A stretch of DNA of 64,000 nt, taken from NCBI GenBank assembly GCA_016716885.1, contig JADJUV010000008.1:37039-101038 (forward strand), given 5' to 3'. Positions 26,486 through 35,244 of the stretch are shown here, piece by piece; position 1 is the stretch's first letter, and each line of letters opens with the position of its first letter. The stretch is from Candidatus Trichofilum aggregatum (GTDB lineage Bacteria > Chloroflexota > Anaerolineae > Promineifilales > Promineifilaceae). Position numbers and translations under genes: made by a program. Under the pieces are notes generated by a model. It had not been told where the DNA came from and did not search any database. It worked only from the letters and a program-made list of their open reading frames with translations.

Positions 26486-27838
26486 ATGTCCAAACATTAT
26501 CTAATTATCGGTAACGGAGCCGCCGGGGTAAGTGCGGCCGAGGTGATACGGCAGAGGGACGCGGCCGCACGCATCACCATCCTCACCGACGAACCGTACC
26601 CCATGTACTCCCGCCCCGGCATCGCCTACATCCTCAACGGGCAAGTACCCGCCGAACAAATCATCGCCCGGCGACCATCCTTCTACACGGAACACCACTT
26701 CGACTTGCGGGTGGGTCGGGCTACCAGCCTGGACACCGCCCGGCAACAAGTAACCCTCAATGGTGGCTCCGTCTTGGCCTATGATGTCGTTTTAGTGGCG
26801 ACCGGCGCGGCCGCGACCGCAGCCCCCTTCCCCAACAACGACCTGGCTGGCATTGTCACCTTCGACAAACTGGACGACGCTCGCCATATCCTTGAGCTAA
26901 CCCGCAAAGCCAAAAGAGCCGTCATCGTGGGCGGCGGTATCACGGCCATGGAACTGGCCGAAGGCATCGCCCGGCAGGGGGTCAAAACCCACTTCCTGCA
27001 ACGAGGGGATCGCCTCTGGCCGCGCCTGCTCAACAAAAACGAATCAGACATCATCGAACACCAGATTAAGCATGAGGGCATTCACCTGCATTACAAAGAA
27101 GAAATTGCCGAAGCCATCGGCAAAAAAGGGCAGGTCGTAGGCGTCAAGCTCAAAAGCGGCCAACAACTGGCCTGCGACATCCTGGGCGTCGCCATCGGCG
27201 TCAAGCCCAACCTCGACCTGGTCAAAGGCACACCCGTCGAAATCAAACAAGGCATCCTGGTCAATCAGCACCTGCAAAGCAATATCCCCACCCTCTTTGC
27301 CGCTGGAGATACGGCTCAGGTCTATGATCGCTGGACCCAAAGCCACCAACTCGATATCCTCTGGCCTAGTGCCATCCAGGAAGGGCGAGCCGCTGGATAC
27401 AACATGGTAGATGTAGCTCACGGTCGCCCGCCCAGTCACATCTACCAAAAAGGTAGCCCGTTTAATGCCGCCATGCTTTTTGGCATTCACATGACGGCCA
27501 TGGGCCAGATTAGCGATCATCGGGACAGCGACGCCCTTCAGGAAGCGGCTCACCTTTCCCGGGGATCCAGTTTTGTCTGGACAACCCCCTTTGCCGCCAC
27601 GGTTCATTCGGCCTGGGACCGGCAAGGACCTCACTCAATTAGGCTGGCGATGGATCGCGGCCGCGTCATCGGGGCGCTCATCCTCGGTTATCAAGAGCTG
27701 GCCGACCCCCTGCGCACCCTCATCGAACATAGCGTAGATGTGTCTGCCTACGAGGATGCCATTCTCAACAGCGGTCACAACCTGCCCCAAACCATCGCTC
27801 GCATCTGGCGCGAAGTCGCCCCCAAGAACCCGGCCTAG
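26486..27838 (+). CDS. FAD/NAD(P)-dependent pyridine nucleotide-disulphide-type oxidoreductase
   Basis: 450 residues from ATG 26486 (MSKHYLIIGNGAAG); the frame opens 36 bp earlier, in repeat sequence. N-terminal FAD-binding GNGAAGVSAAEVI, then VATGAA, a second NAD-binding Rossmann motif VIVGGGITAMELAEGIA, and a C-terminal FAD contact (TLFAAGDTAQVYDR). The redox-active disulphide of glutathione-reductase types is not evident; it resembles nitrite-reductase-type or NAD(P)H:acceptor oxidoreductases. Last gene of the cytochrome operon, probably linking NAD(P)H to the ferredoxin and cytochromes. Confidence 0.87.
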   Translation: MSKHYLIIGNGAAGVSAAEVIRQRDAAARITILTDEPYPMYSRPGIAYILNGQVPAEQIIARRPSFYTEHHFDLRVGRATSLDTARQQVTLNGGSVLAYDVVLVATGAAATAAPFPNNDLAGIVTFDKLDDARHILELTRKAKRAVIVGGGITAMELAEGIARQGVKTHFLQRGDRLWPRLLNKNESDIIEHQIKHEGIHLHYKEEIAEAIGKKGQVVGVKLKSGQQLACDILGVAIGVKPNLDLVKGTPVEIKQGILVNQHLQSNIPTLFAAGDTAQVYDRWTQSHQLDILWPSAIQEGRAAGYNMVDVAHGRPPSHIYQKGSPFNAAMLFGIHMTAMGQISDHRDSDALQEAAHLSRGSSFVWTTPFAATVHSAWDRQGPHSIRLAMDRGRVIGALILGYQELADPLRTLIEHSVDVSAYEDAILNSGHNLPQTIARIWREVAPKNPA

Positions 27839-27848
27839 CTACAGTGCG

Positions 27849-27911
27849 AGTGCCTGGCACGGGGCAGACGAACCCGGTCATAACGCCACTTGCCGCCCCG
27901 TGCCAGGCACT
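27849..27911. repeat. Inverted repeat, 17-bp arms (AGTGCCTGGCACGGGGC)
   Basis: Arms 27849-27865 and 27895-27911 are perfect complements around a 29-base loop, just after the oxidoreductase stop. No T-run follows, so a terminator role is uncertain. Confidence 0.75.
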
Positions 27912-27965
27912 GATTGCTAGGCTCAGGCATGTTTCTTTCATCCGTGATTATTTTCCGAGGAATTT

Positions 27966-28469
27966 ATGAACACCCCCCCCACCCCACTTGTTGGCGTCAT
28001 CATGGGCAGCACCTCCGACTGGGAAACCATGAAACACGCTGTAGACATCTTGCAGGAATTCGGCGTGCCCCATGAGACCAAAGTCGTCTCTGCCCACCGC
28101 ACCCCTGCCCTACTCACCGAATACGCCACCGCCGCCGAGGCACGGGGGCTACAGGTGATCATCGCCGGAGCCGGGGGCGCGGCCCATCTGCCCGGTATGG
28201 TCGCTTCACAGACCATTTTGCCGGTGCTGGGTGTGCCGGTACAGAGCCGCACCCTCAATGGCCTAGATTCGCTCCTCTCCATTGTGCAGATGCCAGCTGG
28301 CATACCCGTCGCTACCTTCGCCATTGGCCCCGCCGGAGCCAAAAACGCCGCCCTCTTCGCCGTGGCAATTCTTGCCACTCACAATGCCACACTACGCGAA
28401 AGGCTCCGCCAGTTCCGTGACCAGCAAACAAACAAGGTACTACACGATCAACTGCCACCCCAAGCCTAA
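27966..28469 (+). CDS. purE: N5-carboxyaminoimidazole ribonucleotide mutase
   Basis: Converts N5-CAIR (made by PurK) to CAIR. 167 residues, the usual class I length. Motifs: GVIMGSTSDWETMK, VSAHRTPALL (active-site His) and IAGAGGAAHLPGMVA. CCGAGGAA precedes the ATG. The partner purK lies far away at 53453-54630. Confidence 0.97.
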   Translation: MNTPPTPLVGVIMGSTSDWETMKHAVDILQEFGVPHETKVVSAHRTPALLTEYATAAEARGLQVIIAGAGGAAHLPGMVASQTILPVLGVPVQSRTLNGLDSLLSIVQMPAGIPVATFAIGPAGAKNAALFAVAILATHNATLRERLRQFRDQQTNKVLHDQLPPQA

Positions 28470-28603
28470 AGGTGGATCAAACAAGTTTTTTTTGGACATT
28501 CTGCACAGTCCCCAGGCCACGCATTTCGTCAAATCTTTTCCTTGACGCTCTGTGTCAATAAGCATAAACTACGCTCCATAACCAAATACCTTTTCCGGCC
28601 ATG

Positions 28604-28650
28604 ACGCCTCGGACACATTTGATCAACTGTGGACGGGGCGTTTTTTATTT
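28604..28650 (+). terminator. Intrinsic terminator-like hairpin in the amt leader
   Basis: ACGCCTC pairs with GGGGCGT (one G-U) and an inner CACA/TGTG stem strengthens it. TTTTTT follows at once. It lies downstream of the promoter and 130 bp before amt, so it could act as an attenuator; it could also end read-through from purE. Confidence 0.6.
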
Positions 28651-28698
28651 CCTGGCCTGTGGGGTTTGTACGAGCGGCCGCTCAGAAAATAAGGGGGA

Positions 28699-28760
28699 AG
28701 TTTCAGGTCTCAAGTTGCAAGTTGCCAAAACCTGAAACCTGAAACTCGAAACTTGAAACC
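28699..28760. repeat. GAAACCT / GAAACTT heptamers with fold-back half
   Basis: A TTTCAGGTCTCAAGTTGC half is followed by CTGAAACCTGAAACTCGAAA-type units, forming an imperfect inverted repeat just before the amt ribosome site (AAGGAG). Confidence 0.75.
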
Positions 28761-28777
28761 ACACAAGGAGTGTAACG

Positions 28778-30199
28778 ATGTTTAAGGGGAAGAAGCGAAT
28801 CGTACAAATTGCCATTATCGTGTTTGTTCTGGCAGGCATGTTTGCCTTCCGGGATCAAGCGTTAGCTCAGGGTGATCCTGTCACCAGCGATGTAACCGAC
28901 AATATCGTGGTGCAAATTGATACCATCTGGCTGTTTTTGGGCGCATTCCTGGTTTTCTTTATGCAGGCCGGTTTTGCCATGGTGGAAAGCGGTTTCTCCC
29001 GCGCCAAAAACGCCGCCAACCTGATGTTGAAAAACATCATTGACTTCGCCGCCGGTTCCATTCTCTATTTTGCCATCGGTTTTGGCCTGATGTATGGCAC
29101 TTCGGCGGGTGGGTTTATCGGCACGGATAACTTTTTCTTGCGCGACATCGCCATTAGCACCGACAATGCCTATGGCTGGGTGGATTTTCTCTACCAGGTG
29201 ATGTTTGCTGGTGCATCTGCGACCATTGTCTCTGGCGCCGTCGCCGAACGGCTCAAATTTAATGTTTACTTGATTTACACCGTTGTAGTCACCGGGCTGG
29301 TCTACCCCATCTCTGGGCATTGGCACTGGGGCGGCGGCTGGATTTCCCAGTTAGGCTTTGTGGATTTTGCCGGGTCTACGGTTGTTCATGCGGTGGGTGG
29401 TTTTTCGGCTCTCGCGGCCGCGTGGCTTCTCGGCCCCCGCATCGGCAAATTCAACAAAGACGGCTCCAGCAACGTCATCCCCGGCCATAGCATCACCCTC
29501 TCCGCCCTCGGTGTGTTCATCCTCTGGACAGGTTGGTACGGCTTCAACTCCGGCAGCACCCTCTCCGGCATGAATCCCGGCATCGCCTACATTGCTGTCA
29601 CTACCACCCTGGCCGCTTCTAGCGGTTTACTCTCCGCCCTTATCATCAACTGGGTACGCACCGGCAAACCATCCACCGAAATGGCGCTCAACGGCGCGTT
29701 AGCCGGTCTTGTCGCCATTACCGCCGGAACCGCCAATGTCGAACCGCTGGGGGCCATCTTCATCGGCCTCATCGCCGGTCCTGTCCTTGTCTACGGCCTG
29801 GAACTGGTGGAAAAGGTTCTGCGGGTTGATGATCCGGTGGGAGCCGTGGCCGTTCATGGTCTGAATGGGGTATGGGGAACCATCGCGGTGGGTTTGTTTG
29901 CCGCTCCGGCCCCTGGGGGCATGACCGGCATGGGTGAAATCGCGGGGTTGTTCTACGGCGGTGGTTTAAGCCAATTGGGCATCCAACTCGTCGGCACACT
30001 CGTCATTTCCGCCTGGGCTTTCACCACCATGGCCATTCTCTTCTACCTGATGAAAGTGACCATTGGTATCCGTGTCTCCACGCGGGAAGAGCTAGAGGGT
30101 CTAGACCTCTCCGAACATGGCACAGTCAGCTACCCCGAATTTGGCCCCAAAGCGGCTGAGCCGGGCGAGCGCACGTTGATGCCGAGTGCGGGGGATTAA
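28778..30199 (+). CDS. amt: Ammonium transporter
   Basis: 473 residues. A cleavable signal peptide (about residues 1-31, ending AFRDQALAQG) precedes eleven membrane helices. Family motifs: FFMQAGFAMVESGFSRAKNA, the first pore-lining segment. Pore His residues are in HWHWGGGW/STVVHAVGG and in VAVHGLNGVWGT. It moves ammonium/ammonia into the cell. No P-II gene follows; instead an unrecognised gene and then glnA. AAGGAG precedes the ATG. Confidence 0.96.
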   Translation: MFKGKKRIVQIAIIVFVLAGMFAFRDQALAQGDPVTSDVTDNIVVQIDTIWLFLGAFLVFFMQAGFAMVESGFSRAKNAANLMLKNIIDFAAGSILYFAIGFGLMYGTSAGGFIGTDNFFLRDIAISTDNAYGWVDFLYQVMFAGASATIVSGAVAERLKFNVYLIYTVVVTGLVYPISGHWHWGGGWISQLGFVDFAGSTVVHAVGGFSALAAAWLLGPRIGKFNKDGSSNVIPGHSITLSALGVFILWTGWYGFNSGSTLSGMNPGIAYIAVTTTLAASSGLLSALIINWVRTGKPSTEMALNGALAGLVAITAGTANVEPLGAIFIGLIAGPVLVYGLELVEKVLRVDDPVGAVAVHGLNGVWGTIAVGLFAAPAPGGMTGMGEIAGLFYGGGLSQLGIQLVGTLVISAWAFTTMAILFYLMKVTIGIRVSTREELEGLDLSEHGTVSYPEFGPKAAEPGERTLMPSAGD

Positions 30200-30270
30200 G
30201 CAGGGGAACCGGCTAAAGCCTCGACTCCGGAGTGGACGCTTTAGCGGGCCTCTTTAGCGGACTACAGAAG

Positions 30271-30316
30271 CGTGGTGCGTGTTGCGTAGGATGATTCTGA
30301 CGCAACACGCACCACG
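30271..30316. repeat. Inverted repeat of CGTGGTGCGTGTTGCGT
   Basis: 17-bp arms at 30271-30287 and 30300-30316, perfect complements, built of GCAACAC/GCACCAC heptamers. It follows amt. Copies of the same type lie at 21389, 26459, 31441 and 46795. Confidence 0.85.
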
Positions 30317-30355
30317 CAACACGATACAAGTTGATCTTTCTGCCCAAGGTTACTT

Positions 30356-31309
30356 ATGAAAATCACCATTCAACCAACCAACGACCTGACCGTCCCGTTC
30401 CAGGCCAACATTGAAATAACAACCCTGACGGTTGACGCTGGCTCGACTTTCCGGGTGCCGGTTCACAAAACCCTGGTCAACGGCAAAACCTTCTATGATC
30501 TGGAGATGTGTGGCTTCCGGGCCGAGACCGAACGATTGGAAGATATTGCCTGGGTCGCCGAGCGTTTGCTCAGTGGGCTGGTAAACCGTGCCCGGCTCCC
30601 CAGTTACGTCTTCATTGCCCGACGAGCGGGTGGTATCTATCCTGTTTACACCGTTGACCAGGAAGTCTTTGCCACGACGCCTGGTGGTCCCCTGTTCCGC
30701 CATGTGGAACTGGCTAAAGTGCGCGAATATCTGAACGATTACCTGCATGAGACGGGCGTTTTGGGTGACAAAGGGCCAAGCGACAAACTCCATGTGCGCG
30801 GTGTAGATACAACGACACTGGGCTTGCGCCGCCCCATTTTTTACCTGAAGAAACGGGTTCCCGGAGAAACAGAGTTTTGGGCACCCGTATTTACGACCAA
30901 CGATGGTCTGGCTATCTATACCTACGCCGCCAGCGCCCGCCGTGAAGTGCCGGTAGACAAAGGACAGGAAATCCTGCGCCTGCGTGAACTGGTAGCCAAA
31001 GCCTTACAAGCCGATAAGCGGCTCACTGATTTGTATGATCTGCGGGCGGATCGCCTGTTCCCGGAAAACTGGGGGCAACTAGAAACACAACTCGACCCGG
31101 AAGGTTTCCGTGAAGCCAATGGCCTGACGGTGGCTCTGTATCGCCATGCGGTTGGCTGGTTGGGGCTGATTGAGCGGCCAGAGGAGAACCGGTATAGCCT
31201 GTATTTGGGCAAGGATGCGGATGATGTCTGCGGCCGCGTTTCCCGTGACTTCACCCGCCGGGGCATCCAAAAAGAAGCCCTCACCCTGCCAGAGTTACTT
31301 CCTTTGTGA
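30356..31309 (+). CDS. Unrecognised conserved-looking protein between amt and glnA
   Basis: 317 residues, no signal peptide, no membrane segment. The N-terminal half is beta-rich (TVPFQANIEITTLTVDAG, YVFIARRAGGIYPVYTVDQE). The C-terminal half is more helical and charged (GQEILRLRELVAKALQADKRL). No catalytic motif was recognised. Codon use and GCGGCCGC content match the neighbours, so it is a resident gene. Its place between ammonium uptake and glutamine synthetase hints at a nitrogen-related role, which is inference only. Confidence 0.75.
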   Translation: MKITIQPTNDLTVPFQANIEITTLTVDAGSTFRVPVHKTLVNGKTFYDLEMCGFRAETERLEDIAWVAERLLSGLVNRARLPSYVFIARRAGGIYPVYTVDQEVFATTPGGPLFRHVELAKVREYLNDYLHETGVLGDKGPSDKLHVRGVDTTTLGLRRPIFYLKKRVPGETEFWAPVFTTNDGLAIYTYAASARREVPVDKGQEILRLRELVAKALQADKRLTDLYDLRADRLFPENWGQLETQLDPEGFREANGLTVALYRHAVGWLGLIERPEENRYSLYLGKDADDVCGRVSRDFTRRGIQKEALTLPELLPL

Positions 31310-31317
31310 TTCGTAAT

Positions 31318-31403
31318 GATTCACCCTCACCCCCGGCCCCTCTCCAAATCGGGAGAGGGGAGTTGGTTCCCTCTCCCTGGGGAGAGGGTTAGGGTGAGGG
31401 GTT
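31318..31403. repeat. Fold-back of CCCTCACCC / GGAGAGGG type
   Basis: CACCCTCACCCCCGGCCCC, then complementary GGAGAGGGTTAGGGTGAGG. The same widespread type recurs at 35045-35127. It is followed by CGCAACA/CGCACCA heptamers at 31441-31468, just before glnA. Confidence 0.75.
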
Positions 31404-31521
31404 GTAATAGTTACTGTTATTCAAGGATTACCGTGGAACGTGTTATGAGACACGCAACACGCACCACGTCTACCATCCTAACCCATTCTCATTGACCAAA
31501 CTTTAGAAAGGAGATTTTTGT

Positions 31522-32922
31522 ATGTCTGCTAGTGATGTTATCAAGTTAATCGAAGAAAAAGGCATCAAGTTTATAGATGTCAAGTTCACCGACCTGTTCG
31601 GACAGTGGCAACACTTTTCCGTACCTGTCGAGGCGTTTAGTGTTGAAGACGCCCTCAGCGAAGGCTTGGGCTTTGACGGCTCATCCATTCGTGGTTTCCA
31701 GAGCATCGAAGCCAGTGACATGGTGCTCGTGTTAGACCCCACCACCGCCGTCGTTGACCCCATCTGCGAAGACCCCACCCTCAGCCTGGTGGGTGATGTG
31801 TTCGACCCCATTACTCGCGAGCCTTACTCCCGTGACCCCCGCTACATCGCCCACAAAGCGTTAGCCTATCTGCGCGGTACCGGCATTGCCGATGAGGCTT
31901 ATTTTGGCCCCGAAGCCGAGTTTTTCATCTTCGACAAGGTCATGTACTCGTCCGGGGAATATTCCTCAGCCTATCAGGTAGACAGCATCGAAGGGCCATG
32001 GAATTCCGGCATCTTTGGTTTTGGTCATTCCGTGCCCAACAAACGGGGCTATTTCCCCGTCGCACCGGTGGACACCCTGCAAGACCTGCGCTCCAAAATG
32101 GTATCTACGTTAATCGCCTCTGGGGTGGATGTGGAGCTACATCATCACGAAGTGGGCACGGCGGGACAGTGTGAAATTGACCTGCGGTTTGATTCCCTGG
32201 TGACCATGGCCGACAAGATTCAGATGTACAAATATGTGGTCAAAAATGTGGCTAAAGCCCACGGCAAAACCGTCACCTTCATGCCCAAACCCATTTATGC
32301 GGACAACGGCTCCGGGATGCACACCCACCAAAGCCTGTGGAAAGATGGCAAACCCCTTTTCGCCGGGGACCAATATGCTGGTTTAAGCCAGATGGCCTTG
32401 TGGTATATCGGTGGTCTGCTCAAACATATCAACTCGCTCCTGGCGATTTGTGCCCCCACCACCAACTCCTATCGCCGTTTGGTTCCTGGTTACGAAGCAC
32501 CCGTCGTCATCGCTTACTCCGCCCGTAACCGTTCCGCCGCCGTCCGTATTCCTATGTACTCCAATTCGCCCAAAGCCAAACGGGTCGAGTTCCGTTGCCC
32601 TGACCCGGCGGCCAATCCGTATCTGGCCTTTGCCGCCTGTCTCATGGCTGGCCTGGATGGTATCAAGAACCAGATTGACCCCGGCGACCCGGCGGACATG
32701 GACCTGTTTGAAGACCACAACATCTCCAAGGTGAAGATGACCGTGGGCAAGCTCAACGAATCCCTGGACGCGCTTCAGGCAGACCATGATTATCTGTTGG
32801 AAGGGGGCGTCTTTACCCCGGATGTGTTGGAAGCGTATGCCAAATACAAGTGGGAAACAGAAGTGGCGCCGGTCAGCCTGCGGCCGCATCCCTACGAATT
32901 CTTGCTTTACTACGGTGTATAA
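31522..32922 (+). CDS. glnA: Glutamine synthetase, type I
   Basis: Forms glutamine from glutamate, ammonium and ATP. 466 residues, a GSI length. Motifs: GFDGSSIRGFQSIEASDM, metal/glutamate site GPEAEFFIFD, HHEVGTAGQCEIDLRF, KPIYADNGSGMHTHQSLW, the flap region in NSYRRLVPGYEAPV, and ARNRSAAVRIP. The Tyr of the adenylylation site (usually NLYDLP) appears replaced by Phe (MDLFEDHN), so control by adenylylation is unlikely. AAAGGAG precedes the ATG. Together with amt and gltBD in this window it completes ammonium assimilation. Confidence 0.97.
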   Translation: MSASDVIKLIEEKGIKFIDVKFTDLFGQWQHFSVPVEAFSVEDALSEGLGFDGSSIRGFQSIEASDMVLVLDPTTAVVDPICEDPTLSLVGDVFDPITREPYSRDPRYIAHKALAYLRGTGIADEAYFGPEAEFFIFDKVMYSSGEYSSAYQVDSIEGPWNSGIFGFGHSVPNKRGYFPVAPVDTLQDLRSKMVSTLIASGVDVELHHHEVGTAGQCEIDLRFDSLVTMADKIQMYKYVVKNVAKAHGKTVTFMPKPIYADNGSGMHTHQSLWKDGKPLFAGDQYAGLSQMALWYIGGLLKHINSLLAICAPTTNSYRRLVPGYEAPVVIAYSARNRSAAVRIPMYSNSPKAKRVEFRCPDPAANPYLAFAACLMAGLDGIKNQIDPGDPADMDLFEDHNISKVKMTVGKLNESLDALQADHDYLLEGGVFTPDVLEAYAKYKWETEVAPVSLRPHPYEFLLYYGV

Positions 32923-32937
32923 ATTGTTTAGGTAGCA

Positions 32938-32976
32938 GGTAGAGTGGTTCAGTCTCAGAGACTGAACCACTCTACC
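32938..32976. terminator. 39-bp palindromic hairpin after glnA
   Basis: Perfect 19-bp arms (32938-32956, 32958-32976) around one base, followed by TTTC. It lies 15 bp after the glnA stop and may act as terminator or mRNA 3' protector. Confidence 0.6.
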
Positions 32977-32992
32977 TTTCAAAACTTATTCC

Positions 32993-33090
32993 TACGCTCT
33001 GCGTGGGAATACCATCTCGGACGCTCTGCGTCCTATGCGACGCAGAGCATCGAAGGAATTCCACGCGGAGCGTGGAACGAGAACGTGAAT
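32993..33090. repeat. ACGCTCTGCGT / ACGCGGAGCGT fold-back repeat
   Basis: ACGCTCTGCGTGGGAAT, GACGCTCTGCGTCC and their complements GACGCAGAGC and CCACGCGGAGCGTGGAAC. This is a multi-stem repeat type found in many unrelated environmental genomes. The remaining 33091-33271 shows no gene. Confidence 0.75.
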
Positions 33091-33271
33091 AGATACACCC
33101 TATGACCTATTTCCCCCTCCCCAAAACAGATCAACAAGGTATGCTTATACACATCAGGGGGTTATCCATTGAACCTTCATCGTAATAAGTATACCCCCTG
33201 GTGCTCCCCCCTTTATTCCAACTTAAGTCAACCCCAGCTGCCATCACTGGCAAAATAAAACGCGGCCAAAA

Positions 33272-34972
33272 CTAGCCGTCATGCCCTGTGTGATCTTCAG
33301 GCAAGACGAGCGTGAAGGTGTGCCGCACATCATCAAACCCCCGCCGCCTCAGGATAACCTCAACCTCCCACAAACCGCTTTGGCTCAGGTAACTACCCCG
33401 GACACCGTGCCGCCCCCCACCCTGCTCCACTGTTTCTACCTGGGTGATGCCATCGGCTGAATCTGGCGGTGTGAGGCGCAGGATAACGGTGGCGGGAACC
33501 GCGGCCGCATCGTCTCTACCGTCCTCAACATCCACGGCCATTTCATTGTCCCCCACTTGCAAAGGGGCCACCCGCAATGTCAGGCGCACCCCATCCTGAC
33601 GCACTGTTTCGGTGAAACCCAACCGTTGTTGGGCTTGCCAGGCTTCCCAGGCTGGCGACACACCCATCAGTATGCCCACCGTCAGCAAAAGCACTGATCC
33701 CACAACCAGCTCTAGGCGAATCGTTCGCCGTAGACGTTGGCTGGCTGACTCTGGCTGGGCACGCAAACGGGGTGTCAAAATGAATAAATTGATCGCCCCC
33801 AGCCCCAAAAGTGCCATAAACAGCCCCGTTTTGAGGCTCAATGCCTGCCCATAGGTGGTCGTGAGCAACAGGGACAGGCTTTGCACATGCAAGATGGCGG
33901 CGAATAGTCCGGTCAGGATGAGGGTGATCACGCTGACCACTGCTAACCCGGAAAAGGATGGCACAATGCGGCCGCGTACCGTCTCATCCAGCCAGGGTGC
34001 TCTCAGCAGGCGAAACAGGGGGTATAACCCACCCAACCAGGCGCACATGGCAAAAAGGTGCAACCAGCTAGAAAATGTGGCGGGAATGGCCTGAAAACCG
34101 GGCAGAGCGGCATTGTGGCTTTGTAGGCTAAAGGTCAGGAGCAAAAGGGCACTCAGCGCGGCCGCGACGACAAGGTGGCGGTGGACGTCAGGCTGTGACT
34201 TGTTTCTGCCAGCAGATGAAACAAATAACAGGCCCAGCCACAACACCAAACGAGCAGCCAGTAAAATTCCGTTGCGGCCGCTGAGCATCGCCACCACTCC
34301 CCCTGCCCCAATCAGTCCGGCCTGCACGCCCGTAAAAATGACTGTCCCGGCCAGCCCAGCCACACACCCCCACCAGGCCAGCCGCCGGAGTAACGCCTCA
34401 CTTTGGCCGTCATCGGCCAGGGCAGTCTGTTGCCGAACGGGTTGCCATACCAGCAAAGCCAAGAGAATGGGGCCAACGGTCGCGGTCGCGCTCAGGTAGA
34501 GCCACCAACGGGCTATGGTGTCAGCGGGGTGCGGCCGCGCCGTCGCCGGGTCGGCTGTGCCAGGGGGGGGCAAAAACGAGGCCACCGCACTGCCCGCGCC
34601 CACCGAAAAACCTACATTGCCTCGTGTAATATGCCCATCCACGGCCGAGCGGGCCTGCCAGATAGCACTATACGTTCCTTCTGCCAGGGGTGGCAAGGGC
34701 AGACGTAGGTTTCGGGCATCGTCGCTGTCTAGTTCGCCTGGGCCAGGCACGATTTCGTCCCCGTTGGCATCAGCCAGATAAACTGCGCTTGCGGCCGCGT
34801 CGAGTGGCTCGGTAAACGTCAACAAAATAACCGTTGGCGCTTCGGTCAGGGTGGACCCGGCGGCTGGCTCTGAACGCACCAGATTGGCATGAGCCTGTAT
34901 GGGCAGTGGACGCAAGAGCAACCACAACAAACAGAGCAGAGCTACACCCAGCCAGGATGGTTTTCTATTCAT
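33272..34972 (-). CDS. CopC-CopD fusion, copper uptake/resistance membrane protein
   Basis: 566 residues. Signal peptide (residues 1-27), then a CopC domain whose mature end AHANLVRSEPAAGSTLTEAP carries the copper-binding His. The domain ends near residue 125 with DGHITRGNVGFSVG. Eight or so membrane segments (CopD domain) run from about 150 to 440, with FSSWLHLFAMCAWLGGLYPLF. A further exported beta-rich tail follows (about 455-566) and resembles FixH/YtkA-type domains. CopCD proteins handle periplasmic copper. It is followed on the same strand by two small exported proteins. Confidence 0.9.
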   Translation of the reverse strand: MNRKPSWLGVALLCLLWLLLRPLPIQAHANLVRSEPAAGSTLTEAPTVILLTFTEPLDAAASAVYLADANGDEIVPGPGELDSDDARNLRLPLPPLAEGTYSAIWQARSAVDGHITRGNVGFSVGAGSAVASFLPPPGTADPATARPHPADTIARWWLYLSATATVGPILLALLVWQPVRQQTALADDGQSEALLRRLAWWGCVAGLAGTVIFTGVQAGLIGAGGVVAMLSGRNGILLAARLVLWLGLLFVSSAGRNKSQPDVHRHLVVAAALSALLLLTFSLQSHNAALPGFQAIPATFSSWLHLFAMCAWLGGLYPLFRLLRAPWLDETVRGRIVPSFSGLAVVSVITLILTGLFAAILHVQSLSLLLTTTYGQALSLKTGLFMALLGLGAINLFILTPRLRAQPESASQRLRRTIRLELVVGSVLLLTVGILMGVSPAWEAWQAQQRLGFTETVRQDGVRLTLRVAPLQVGDNEMAVDVEDGRDDAAAVPATVILRLTPPDSADGITQVETVEQGGGRHGVRGSYLSQSGLWEVEVILRRRGFDDVRHTFTLVLPEDHTGHDG

Positions 34973-34986
34973 GGGGTTTATTTTTC

Positions 34987-35019
34987 AGATGGGTTCAATC
35001 TCGGAGATTGAACCCATCT
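34987..35019. repeat. Hairpin AGATGGGTTCAATCT
   Basis: 15-bp perfect arms (34987-35001, 35005-35019) with a three-base loop. Relatives lie at 45991-46021 and about 51576-51589. A CCCTCACCC/GGAGAGGG fold-back follows at 35045-35127. Confidence 0.85.
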
Positions 35020-35244
35020 TGGCAAGTGATTTGAGGTAACGATACAACCCCTCACCCTAACCCTCTCCCCAGAGAGAGGGAACTTGCCCCCTCTCCCGTT
35101 GTGGGAGAGGGGCTGGGGGTGAGGGTAAGTTGAGCCTATATACCCAAGTGACAGCCACTGATGAGGTGACTGCCACTCAGGTATCGCCCAAGATTAGCTG
35201 AGGCTAGATTGCGTCAGTCTGAAAGAGTGACGAAGGCTGATCCG

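Larger units (their letters stand above)
28470..28777 (+). promoter_or_regulatory. amt leader region: promoter, terminator-like hairpin and repeat
   Basis: TTGACG at 28542-28547 and TAAACT at 28565-28570 with a 17-bp spacer form a promoter. A hairpin with T-run at 28604-28650 follows, then GAAACCT-type heptamers at 28699-28760. The leader is about 200 nt. Confidence 0.6.
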
